Shown here one piece after another: positions 56,706-64,000 of a stretch of DNA of 64,000 bases. This DNA is from Haloferax mediterranei ATCC 33500 (lineage in GTDB: Archaea > Halobacteriota > Halobacteria > Halobacteriales > Haloferacaceae), in contig NC_017942.1 of NCBI RefSeq assembly GCF_000306765.2, positions 62,001-126,000 on the forward strand, in the 5' to 3' direction. Numbering within the stretch: position 1 is the first letter of the stretch; every line of letters starts with the position of its first letter. The notes beneath the pieces were generated by a model. It was not told the origin of the DNA and ran no database searches. It saw only the letters and a list, made by a program, of their open reading frames with translations. The position numbers were made by a program, and so were the translations under genes.

Positions 56706-57505
56706 TTGGTTAGAATGCTCGCAGACCTGCTCAGCAAGTGCTTTGCGACGGATTTAGAAGAAACTTGGGAGCGTGAGCGGACAGCGACGTTGACGAGACG
56801 CGAAGCGTCTCGTTCGCACACCAGAAATCTCCGATTTCTGGGGACGTTCACGAGAGCTTTGCTCTCGTGCAGCCCACCAGAACGCAAAGCGTTCTGGGGA
56901 CGCCCGTCAGGGTGTTCGCCGTCCAGTTCCACGCGACCGGTTGTTCACTTAGAGAAACAAAACAGATTCTTCGCCATCTCGGCGTTGAACGCTCTCACCA
57001 AGCTGTTTGGGACTGGGTACATCGGCTGGCTGATAGCGGTCACAACCCGCCTGAGGCGAAGCCGAAGCGGGTTGCGGTTGACGAGACTGCTGTCAAAATC
57101 AATGGCGAGTGGTCTTGGTTGTACGCTGCAATAGACATCGAGACAAAGCTGATTCTCGATGTCGAGTTGTTTGGACGACATGGTACCGACCCGGCTGCTG
57201 CGTTTCTCCATCGACTCTCGGAGAAACACGATCTTTCAGATGCTGTGTTTCTCGTTGATGGCTACAGCTATCAGACTGCACTCTCTCGATTAGGACTGAG
57301 CGGTCGTCTTGACTACGTTGAGCGAACCCACATCGAAACGTGGTTTCATACTCTCAAAATGCGAGTCGACCGCTTCCATAATTCGTGGGTCGGCAGTCAC
57401 GGAAGCGTCCGCGAGTGGTTCATACAATTTGTGCAATACTACAACTTCCATCGACCGCATCAAGCGCTTGATGGACGAACACCGGTTGAGGAGATTACTA
57501 ACTAG
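56706..57505 (+). pseudogene. IS6-family transposase split by a 113-bp insertion
   Basis: The N-terminal part (MVRMLADLLSKCFATDLEET then WERERTAT) is separated from the catalytic part (VRVFAVQFHATGCSLRETKQ .. VEEITN) by an insertion whose length (113) shifts the frame. The catalytic DDE residues (VDET, VDGY, VERTHIETWF) are all intact, unlike the copy at 15828. A GTG or ATG near 56867 could make a 212-residue protein without the first ~25 residues, so residual activity is possible. Confidence 0.85.
56790..56902. repeat. Four-hairpin palindromic block inside the IS
   Basis: Four hairpins with 3-base loops in 113 bases: CGAGACGC/GCGTCTCG (56794-56812), CCAGAAATC/GATTTCTGG (56821-56841), CACGAGAGC/GCTCTCGTG (56849-56869) and CCAGAACGC/GCGTTCTGG (56877-56897). 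They form two repeats of an A-B pair. The A-B joint GTCTCGTTCGCACACCAGAA and trailer GGGGACG are the same as at 25222-25276. The block is absent from the other IS copy, so it inserted as a unit. Confidence 0.88.
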
Positions 57506-57546
57506 ACAGTGCCGCCAATGCCGACAGTTGACGAGTACGACTGTTG

Positions 57547-58878
57547 TCACAGGTCAGAAATCCTGTTGTTCTGGCTGTTACAGGTGCCACATCTCTGCTT
57601 GTCAAACGCCGTTTCCAACTTCTCTTCCATCCGTCTCCGCCTCGCTCTCCGCTCCTGCTCCCTCGACAGATAGTTCCGTAGCACAACTTCCGTCGATGAA
57701 CTCCCCTGGTCTTCAGCGACTCCCTCTAACCCCTCGAGAACTTCACCAACAGCTTCCTGATACGCCGAGTACCAGAATCGCCGCCCCATCTTCGGCGTCG
57801 GCGTATCCCCGTCGATGACCACTCCCGCACGGTCAGCCAGCCGTTTGAACCGACGCCGAACTGTACTCACGGACACGTGGCCCGTCGACGACGACCGAGA
57901 GGGGAACAGATACCCGTTCCACGTCTCACGGTCGGAAAGCGCATCAATCCGGTCAGCGACGACGTCCACACCATACAATAGCGTCACCTCACCAGGACCG
58001 TTCTTCCGCTCTCCATCACCGAACGACAGATGTGGGTCTTCAGCATCCAAGACCACCTGGTCGACGTGCAACGCGGCAACCTCGGAGGGCCGTAACCCCC
58101 ACCCAGCAAGCGCAACAACGAGCAACTCCGCTTCGGGGGAGTCTACCTCACTGTAGATCCGCCGCACTTGCGACGCGGACAACGCCTGTGGGTCTGGTTC
58201 GCTGGCTTCCCAGCCGAACTCTTCGCCAGCCTCCGAGAGTGGATTGTACTTTGCGTACTTCCGGCGCTTCACGAATGCGTACCACGCTCTGGCAACGTGC
58301 AGGTACTCAAGCTTCGACCGATCTGTCGATAGCTCCTCGTCGAACACGTCGAGGACGGCCAGACACCGTTCGATTTCTCGCGGCTGCTGGTCTAACTCAG
58401 ACAGCGGTTCGAGCAACGCATCGGTCCCGTGCAGTTCCCGGTACGTCCGAACCCACTTCGCTAACCTCGTCCGGTGGGTCTCGACGGTACTTGTTGCTCG
58501 TCCACCACGGGTCTCTATCGACGTGAGGTACGCTTCGAGCGCGTTCACAGTAGCGTCGTGATCAACGTTCCACTCCCACTCATCAGTCGCCTCGTCTTCA
58601 AGGCCGACGAAGTTGACGAAAAACTGCTTGGGCGTCAAATCGTGATGCTCGCGGAGTGCGTACGCGATGCCACTGTATCCGTGCTCTGTGAGCCAGTCGT
58701 AGGTCGGAACATCGCGGTCCTCGTCGAACCCATCGCGATATCGCTTCGGTGCGATGTCTTGCCAGTAGACGTCGACGAGTTCGTCGAGGTCCATACGCGA
58801 CCAGTTATAGCGACGACTGCGCGTCTTTGAGTCCGTGGATTCGTCGTCTGGTTGCTGGCTGGTGGACTGCTTTGTCAT
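57547..58878 (-). CDS. Tyrosine recombinase (integrase)
   Basis: 443 residues. N-terminal unfamiliar domain (about 20-110, TYDWLTEHGYSGIAYALREH), then a SAM-like core-binding domain (about 110-220, TVETHRTRLAKWVRTYRELH). The catalytic domain (about 235-410) has Arg-I in LVVALAGWGLRPSEVAALHV, MGRRFWYSAY as the box-II HxxR position (His replaced by Gly), and the Tyr in VVLRNYLSREQERRARRR. Haloarchaeal integrases commonly vary at box II. It ends ~33 bases after the IS element and probably catalysed integration or resolution of the replicon. Confidence 0.85.
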   Translation of the reverse strand: MTKQSTSQQPDDESTDSKTRSRRYNWSRMDLDELVDVYWQDIAPKRYRDGFDEDRDVPTYDWLTEHGYSGIAYALREHHDLTPKQFFVNFVGLEDEATDEWEWNVDHDATVNALEAYLTSIETRGGRATSTVETHRTRLAKWVRTYRELHGTDALLEPLSELDQQPREIERCLAVLDVFDEELSTDRSKLEYLHVARAWYAFVKRRKYAKYNPLSEAGEEFGWEASEPDPQALSASQVRRIYSEVDSPEAELLVVALAGWGLRPSEVAALHVDQVVLDAEDPHLSFGDGERKNGPGEVTLLYGVDVVADRIDALSDRETWNGYLFPSRSSSTGHVSVSTVRRRFKRLADRAGVVIDGDTPTPKMGRRFWYSAYQEAVGEVLEGLEGVAEDQGSSSTEVVLRNYLSREQERRARRRRMEEKLETAFDKQRCGTCNSQNNRISDL

Positions 58879-59063
58879 GCCGATTTACTGTCCGAAAGAC
58901 CGTTTGCCGTGTTTCGGGACGGTTTCGAGCCGGTGAATTTCATTGGTCTTTGCTGCTTTTCACAGCAAAATAATACTTTGGCTTGTGCGGGAGTGGTCTA
59001 ACTCAAACAGTCAATCGAATCTACCGCACGGCCAGCGAGCAACCGTCCTAGCCACACCTGTAC

Positions 59064-60269
59064 TCACTCGGGTGGTTGTGCGTCGTGTTCGATCTCTTCG
59101 CGAGCTTCAATTACCGTCTTGAGATTCATGTCGACTTCCCATCGGTAGCTTCGCCCACCAGTTTGGCCCTTGTTCTCGTCGGTTCGAATGAGGAACCCGA
59201 GCATGTGGAGGTCATCGAGGTGATTCTGAATCGATTTCAACGAGGTCAGGTGATCGTGGCCCCATGCATCTGCGACGGGTTCGTACCGCTTTTGGACACG
59301 TTTGGTCCGCACCGACTCGTCGTCGGCCAACTGTTGGCGGGCAACGGCCTCGAGTACCAGCTGTGCGTGCATGGTTTGGTCATCGATTTTGTCACGGAGT
59401 TGGCCACGGTTGACCTGTTTCCGGACTCTTTCGACGTGCTCCGCAGTAACCGTCGTAGAGCCAGCCTTTTGCGCAGCGTCTGCGGCTTCACGGAGGAGGT
59501 CAATCGCTTGCCGGGCACTCCCGTCATCTTTCGCGGCGAAGGCAGCACACGCTGAAATGGCGCTGTCTACACATGTACCATCGACAAAAGCACGCTGAGC
59601 GCGGTCGGTGAGAATAGTTTTGAGCTCGCCAGCATCGTACGTTGAAAACGAGATCTCGTGCTCCATGAGTGTCGACTTAACTTTTGCAGAGAGTGTGTTG
59701 CGGAATGTGTAGTTGTTCGAAATTCCGATAAGGCCGACTTTGGCCTCGTTTATGTGCCCGTTTGCGCGTGCTCGTGGGAACTCGTAGAGTAGCGGATCGG
59801 GGTCTGATAAGTGGTCAATTTCGTCGAGGACAAACAGGTGGGTTCCTCCGAGACGTTCCATCTGGGTGTATAACTCTTCGAATGCGTCTGCCGTTGATGG
59901 CCCCTTCTTCGGGAACGAGGCTGTGCCCTCGGGGCGGAGACTGTTAACGAGGTGGCGAACGGCCGAATAGACACTCTGGTTGTTGCAATTGACCTTCGTG
60001 ACGTGGATTTCGTCCGCCGTATCGCGACGAAGTGCTTCGCGTTGGAGTTCACTGAGCACGAAGTTCGTCACCGCAGTTTTTCCGACACCCGCCTTCCCGA
60101 ACAGGAAGATGTTGTCGGGGCTGCGACCGAAGAGCGCGTCGGTCAGCGCGTGTTTGTATTCTTCAACCTCGGAATCGCGTTCGAGAATCTCGTCTGGCTG
60201 GTACTCCTCTTTTAGTACACGCTTCTCACGGTAGATCTCGTCTTCGACGTCCTCAAACAGGCCACCCAT
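59064..60269 (-). CDS. orc: Orc1/Cdc6 replication initiator
   Basis: 401 residues. Walker A GKAGVGKT (58-65), Walker B HLFVLDEIDH with D149-E150, sensor-1 GLIGISNNYTFRNTL (about 177-191), sensor-2 DDGSARQAIDLLREAADAAQ (about 247-266), and a C-terminal winged helix (about 320-395; KRYEPVADAWGHDHLTSLKS, GFLIRTDENKGQTGGRSYRW). Full length for haloarchaeal plasmid-type Orc. The inverted repeats directly upstream (60310-60573) are its presumptive binding sites. It would load MCM at this origin. Confidence 0.95.
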   Translation of the reverse strand: MGGLFEDVEDEIYREKRVLKEEYQPDEILERDSEVEEYKHALTDALFGRSPDNIFLFGKAGVGKTAVTNFVLSELQREALRRDTADEIHVTKVNCNNQSVYSAVRHLVNSLRPEGTASFPKKGPSTADAFEELYTQMERLGGTHLFVLDEIDHLSDPDPLLYEFPRARANGHINEAKVGLIGISNNYTFRNTLSAKVKSTLMEHEISFSTYDAGELKTILTDRAQRAFVDGTCVDSAISACAAFAAKDDGSARQAIDLLREAADAAQKAGSTTVTAEHVERVRKQVNRGQLRDKIDDQTMHAQLVLEAVARQQLADDESVRTKRVQKRYEPVADAWGHDHLTSLKSIQNHLDDLHMLGFLIRTDENKGQTGGRSYRWEVDMNLKTVIEAREEIEHDAQPPE

Positions 60270-60309
60270 TGATGTTCCGAACTTTCTGACATAGTAGTAT
60301 AAATGAATG

Positions 60310-60573
60310 GTTCGAGTGTTTCGAGTGTCTCGTGTTTATATATGATGGTGGGAGGGGTAATTTCGAGTGTTCCCTTGGAATAATGGGCACGGGATCAAAC
60401 TTCGTTGATTGCCGAGAGGGTAACGCGTATGAAGCAAGTATTAAGCAGCGTACCTAGGCGTAGGTAGAACACTCGAAATCACCTCTCTCTTTCTCGAGCA
60501 GTAAGCACACAGACCCACCACATTCGCACAGTACTTCCGTTGGAAGTGTGCTGAACACTCGAAATGACCCCTC
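60310..60573. other. Replication origin with inverted ORB-like repeats
   Basis: Core ATTTCGAGTGTTC occurs at 60360-60372 (preceded by GGAGGGGTA), and its inverse GAACACTCGAAAT at 60467-60479 and 60553-60565 (followed by CACCTC and GACCCCTC). Two half-sites (GTTCGAGTGTTTCGAGTGTC) lie at 60310-60329. The G-rich strings flank the repeats as in haloarchaeal ORBs. The repeats face each other around ~95 bases, and AT-rich AAAAAACGGACTATTTGAAA follows at about 60599-60618. Adjacent to orc, this is a typical plasmid origin. Confidence 0.85.
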
Positions 60574-60693
60574 TCTGTGAGATAGCCGTTGAGTTAGCTA
60601 AAAAACGGACTATTTGAAATCTTCATGACTTGATAGGAACGGCGTGACACATGCAGAGGGTATATCTTTCATCACGAAGGTTGGTTGGAAAGA

Positions 60694-62025
60694 CTACTCA
60701 AGTACACGAACACCATTAAAGTGTGGAACGACTACACGCCCATCTGCAATTACCGGACCACTGCTCACACCACTCGGCCCGGGATAGAATGCTTGTTGCA
60801 AACCGGTCTCGAGATCAAACACTCCGAGGCCTTGGGATACTTCACCAGATTCTGATAATGTACCACTGACGCCTGCATAGACTACATTATCGCCAATCGT
60901 CGGAAGGGAGAATCGGCCATTGCCAGGTGGCTCAATCACCCACTGCTGATCGCCAGATTTTGTATCAATTGCTTCGAGACGGTCAGCACTGTCATCGTGC
61001 CGTCTCTGGCGAACAACCAGTATTCCTTCAGACACCGCACCAAGATCATACCACCGAGCAGCATTGTTAACGATAACTGGTCTAATTGCGCGTGTCCAGA
61101 GCCGAGTCCCATCACGCCTATCGAGTGCAATCAGACGTCCATCGTAGGTCGAGATGAACACGCGACCGGACGAGACGATTGGGTGCCCTCGGATTGTACC
61201 GCTGATTTTGTCAGGGTGTGTATTTTGAACTTCTTCGCGCCAAATTTTTGCACCCGTCTGCGAATCTATCCCCACGACACCAAAGTCGACTACTGGGTAG
61301 TAGACGGTCTGTCCGTCATAGGCTGGTCGATCAGCTACCCGTCCCTGAATCTTCTGTGTCCAACATCGGTTTCCAGTGTTGATTGAATACGCTTGCAGAC
61401 GTTCAATGTCTTCCCCTGAGTTAGACCGACCGGATTGTAGCACGTGGAGTCGACCGTCGGCGACGAATGGTCGATTCGTAAATGGTAGGCTGCGCTCTAC
61501 CGTTCCGTCTACGGCTGTGAGTGCATGAGTGACGTCCTCTCCGGATTCGCGTTCAGCAGGCATGATGACGACATTCCCACCTGCTACTGGTGAGTCAGTT
61601 GGTGTCGTCGTCTTAGCGCTCCACAATTCACTCCCGTCAGGTAGATTCAACGCAACTAGTTGCGTGTCGATTCTATCCACCGTGAGATATACGATTCCGT
61701 TCGCAACCACTGGAATTGGATCCTCATTAGCGGAATTCTCGCTCCAAGAATGGGTTAGATTTCTTGGACTGACCGGACAAGTTGACGTCGGCGGACAACG
61801 CGAATGTGAGAGATCATAGTGTGGCGTCGGCCACCCGCTCACATCGTACACGAGTGGGGACGAACTACATTCACGGTCGAGTATTGATGAGAGGGGCAGA
61901 GACTCAGAGACAATAGAACCCGCAAGAACTCCGGTAACAAGGCTTCCGCTGCAGAGGCCAACGACCTGTCGACGAGACAATTCAAGATAATCTTTTGAAT
62001 CATCAGGGACCATCAAATTAGACAA
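60694..62025 (-). CDS. Tat-exported PQQ-type beta-propeller protein
   Basis: 443 residues, starting MSNLMVPDDSKDYLELSRRQ (start may be the second Met). SRRQVVGLCSGSLVTGVLAG is a Tat-type signal. Propeller blades have the PQQ pattern G.vY....d..l.AlD..tG...W: VNGIVYLTVDRIDTQLVALN and LPDGSELWSA, TGAKIWREEVQ, GRVFISTYDGRLIALDRRDG and TRLWTRAI. At least six blades. Secreted scaffold or dehydrogenase-like protein without clear catalytic residues. Confidence 0.85.
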   Translation of the reverse strand: MSNLMVPDDSKDYLELSRRQVVGLCSGSLVTGVLAGSIVSESLPLSSILDRECSSSPLVYDVSGWPTPHYDLSHSRCPPTSTCPVSPRNLTHSWSENSANEDPIPVVANGIVYLTVDRIDTQLVALNLPDGSELWSAKTTTPTDSPVAGGNVVIMPAERESGEDVTHALTAVDGTVERSLPFTNRPFVADGRLHVLQSGRSNSGEDIERLQAYSINTGNRCWTQKIQGRVADRPAYDGQTVYYPVVDFGVVGIDSQTGAKIWREEVQNTHPDKISGTIRGHPIVSSGRVFISTYDGRLIALDRRDGTRLWTRAIRPVIVNNAARWYDLGAVSEGILVVRQRRHDDSADRLEAIDTKSGDQQWVIEPPGNGRFSLPTIGDNVVYAGVSGTLSESGEVSQGLGVFDLETGLQQAFYPGPSGVSSGPVIADGRVVVPHFNGVRVLE

Positions 62026-62764
62026 TCAATCCCATTCGCAAACCGTTTCTGGTTGTCAGGTTATGAAATCAAAAGACACCTTCATGGGTAACCTCAACGC
62101 GTTCGCTATCTTGATCCGTTGAACACCCCTAACCGATTCGCGCCCTGTATGCAGCACAGCCTCAACAAACTATCCGCGACTGAGAACTTCAACAGACCCA
62201 CTTGTCTGGCAAAGTCGAGGTCAAAATAGGGTATTGCAGGTAACTTCGACACCGACGAGTTCGTCAAGGCTCATCTGGGACCCATTTGTAGCGCTTTTCT
62301 CTCGGTTCCTCGTCTGAAGTCCTCTTTTCACTGTCCAAACCCTGGGAGTCAGATCGCTGGTTCACGCCTTCTCACCGGCGAGTAACCCGCTCGCTCTGTG
62401 CTGGGGTGATTCTGAATGTGTGATTTTCATTGTTCTACGACATTGTTTAACCGAATTAACATTATGACTGATGTGGGAGTGGCTCGTACACAACCGCAAT
62501 TAGTAAAATAGTGCTCTGAGCCATTGCTGAAGCATGAATCATATATTGCTATACAAAATCTAGAATTGAGCACAGTTCCACAGTTTCGGAGGATGGGCAG
62601 TTTTAGCGTTGATTCGCCGCTGAATTAGTCCAGATTGCGGGGAAAGTGAGCTAGGAAATCGGCCAAAATCGGTTAATTCTCTGTTATGGTCAGAAATCAA
62701 TCCAAATATCTCTCCCAGAGATAGTGCCACCGCTCACGAAAGGCAAGCCGGTGTGTCTACCCAA
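62026..62764. other. 740-base stretch without recognised genes
   Basis: No coding frame is convincing. Bases 62134-62200 resemble 7293-7355 (see that entry). A short minus-strand frame MSLDELVGVEVTCNTLF (about 62230-62280) is too weak to call. AT content rises towards 62700. Confidence 0.5.
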
Positions 62765-63290
62765 CTAGTCAGGTGGAAACAGCGCCGAAGAGACCAATTC
62801 AGCACATTCGCCAGCGGTTATGATCGGTGCGTAGTCCATCTCCCCGTCAGCAGCAGCTTTCAACAGAAAGTCAGTGAGCCGCCAGATGTTATAGAGAAGC
62901 ACTGCGAACACGAAGTAGAACAGCCTGACGCGGTAATCCTTGGATGAGGTCTTCGCGAGGAAGTCGTTCTTGATGCTCTTGTACTCGTTCTCGATCTGCC
63001 AGCGACGGCTGTACCGACGACAGAACATCTCAGCTTCCTTGGGGCTGACTGAGAGGTTCGTCGCAAAGACTGCCGTGCTCTCTCCTTGAGGGCACGTAGA
63101 GAAACATCGCGTGCGAGCCCTGCTTGACGTGAACAGAGACCGATTCAACGGCCTGCCCATTTTCGTCCATCGTCTCGATAGCCTCTCGCTCGTCACCGTG
63201 GATGAGTTTCGGGATTAGATGTTCACACCGAGGTTCGAGAGAGCATCTGATAGACAGCCTTCGAGTCAAACTCGCTGTCACAGGGGACCG
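62765..63290 (-). pseudogene. ISH3-family transposase remnant
   Basis: C-terminal frame: FCRRYSRRWQIENEYKSIKN, DFLAKTSSKDYRVRLFYFVF and AVLLYNIWRLTDFLLKAAAD, the conserved ending of ISH3-type transposases with the catalytic Glu in WQIENEYK. The earlier frame (LIPKLIHGDEREAIETMDEN, VSVHVKQGSHAMFLYVPS) lies in another register, so frameshifts separate them, and the N-terminal half is absent. Dead. Confidence 0.8.
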
Positions 63291-63302
63291 TCTCAATTGG
63301 GA

Positions 63303-63647
63303 TTAAATCCTTCGCTCTCTGCACCGGCGCATCGATCCTGGTCTCCTGAGGATGTTCGTGGACGGGTTCTTCAAATTTTTAATATATTTCTGACATTTCT
63401 GTTTTCTTCCGGTTCGCTTATCATCAGACACAGCCAGCTCAAACGACACCTCTGTGTCGAGTCGCTTGAGCCAACTGTTGATTGTCCGCGGCTGGAGCCG
63501 TACCACTCGGCTAGCTCGGTCTGTGTCACACCATTCTTGTACACGATGGCTGCTAAGATCCGTTGTGTCGGCTTCTTTCCGTCCACATTGTCGAGGGCGT
63601 TTTGTGTCTTACAATTCCTCAGCGATAATTTCGTCGAGATACTTCAT
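63303..63647 (-). pseudogene. IS630-family transposase, N-terminal remnant
   Basis: From MKYLDEIIAEEL (ATG at 63647) with a stop, the signal continues LDNVDGKKPTQRILAAIVYK, GVTQTELAEWYG and, after a frameshift, RTINSWLKRLDTEVSFELAV then SDDKRTGRK. This is the HTH portion of IS630-type transposases. The DDE domain is absent, replaced at about 63350 by the ISH3 remnant. Inactive. Confidence 0.75.
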
Positions 63648-64000
63648 TATCTCCAGCGAGAGTCTCTGTGCAAAAGGTTCTAACGGTTACTATAGTTGGG
63701 TGAACTGAACACCGAGAAGTTCAACGACGAAAACAGAGAGGAGGTCACTACGACCGGGTAGCTAGTGAGATGAGAAAACCTGGAGACGGGATAACTATAT
63801 GCGAGGATCTGTTGAAAGCCTCTCGTAGTCTAACGATTTGCTGAAGAGCAGGTTCCCAACAGTATCCGTGGAAAGAGCGCTCTAATTATTAACGATGAAG
63901 AATTTCAACAGAGCTATATCGGACTAATCAGTAAGTGATATCATATGGGATGGAGTATAGGCGTTAATTTTAATACATTTGACTGAGTGTCGTTATAATA
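63648..64000. other. AT-rich end of window, no gene seen
   Basis: The last 353 bases have no open frame with coding character. AT-rich runs near 63880-63900 and 63960-64000 could be promoter-like, but nothing downstream is visible. Confidence 0.5.

Larger units (their letters stand above)
56656..57513 (+). mobile_element. IS6-type insertion sequence, 858 bp, with hairpin insertion
   Basis: Same 15-bp inverted ends (GGCACTGTCTAGTTA / TAACTAGACAGTGCC) as 15778-16522, with ~95% identity outside one extra 113-bp block at about 56790-56902. Flanking octamers do not match, so target duplication is not evident. Between the MBL gene and the integrase gene. Confidence 0.92.

Overview
This 64 kb window is haloarchaeal (class Halobacteria). 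The proteins are strongly acidic. Many genes are leaderless, with a TATA element about 25-35 bases upstream. There is a TFB gene, an Orc1/Cdc6 gene with inverted origin repeats, Tat lipoproteins with RR plus lipobox signals, haloarchaeal zinc-ribbon microproteins, and IS6-, IS5-, IS200/605-, ISH3- and IS630-type insertion sequences. The density of IS remnants, toxin-antitoxin (TA) scraps and broken genes, together with a replication origin and a tyrosine recombinase, points to a megaplasmid, secondary replicon or large integrated element. No rRNA, tRNA or CRISPR array was recognised.

Layout. 0-8 kb: membrane protein, BNR propeller, SnoaL-like protein, a 201-bp internally deleted IS6-type element, a lipoprotein/TnpB chimera, a membrane protein plus zinc ribbon, a broken MNT/HEPN module, and a three-gene microprotein operon. 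8-16 kb: HEAT-repeat protein, two GIDE-like membrane proteins, and a mosaic of truncated genes including an Imm5-like one, ending in an IS6-type copy with a nonsense mutation. 16-29 kb: a run of conserved small haloarchaeal mobile-element genes, MgtE, a Na+/Ca2+-type exchanger, a CBS protein, a wHTH/TumE-like pair and a TFB. 29-35 kb: an AT-richer insert with a TraB-like membrane protein, microproteins, a 1483-residue membrane-anchored STAND NTPase and a HEPN-like fragment. 35-40 kb: HNH endonuclease with zinc fingers and homing-type repeats, OB-fold protein, a GC-rich palindromic region and an aRF1 release-factor paralogue. 40-45 kb: TA modules (Doc remnant, MazF/wHTH), wHTH-membrane gene, PD-(D/E)XK-like protein, IS5 copy. 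45-50 kb: duplicated Tat lipoproteins with duplicated promoters, and a wHTH/membrane pair. 50-55 kb: gene graveyard (IleRS tail, PIN fragment, wHTH/TumE/SWIM operon, TFB pseudogene, DUF6036-type remnant, Doc module). 55-64 kb: MBL-fold protein, IS6-type copy carrying four hairpins, integrase, Orc/Cdc6 with its origin, PQQ-type propeller lipoprotein, ISH3 and IS630 remnants.

How it works together. The orc gene and the inverted repeats at 60310-60573 form a plausible replicator. The TA modules would stabilise the replicon, and their decayed copies record repeated gain and loss. The most interesting intact candidate is the STAND NTPase locus (29.2-35.4 kb), which has the architecture of an antiviral sensor placed at the membrane. 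Several conserved short genes carry single-base frameshifts or single stops (near 12590, 17745, 19458, 35611, 41811, 50757, 54460), which are either real decay or base-calling errors.
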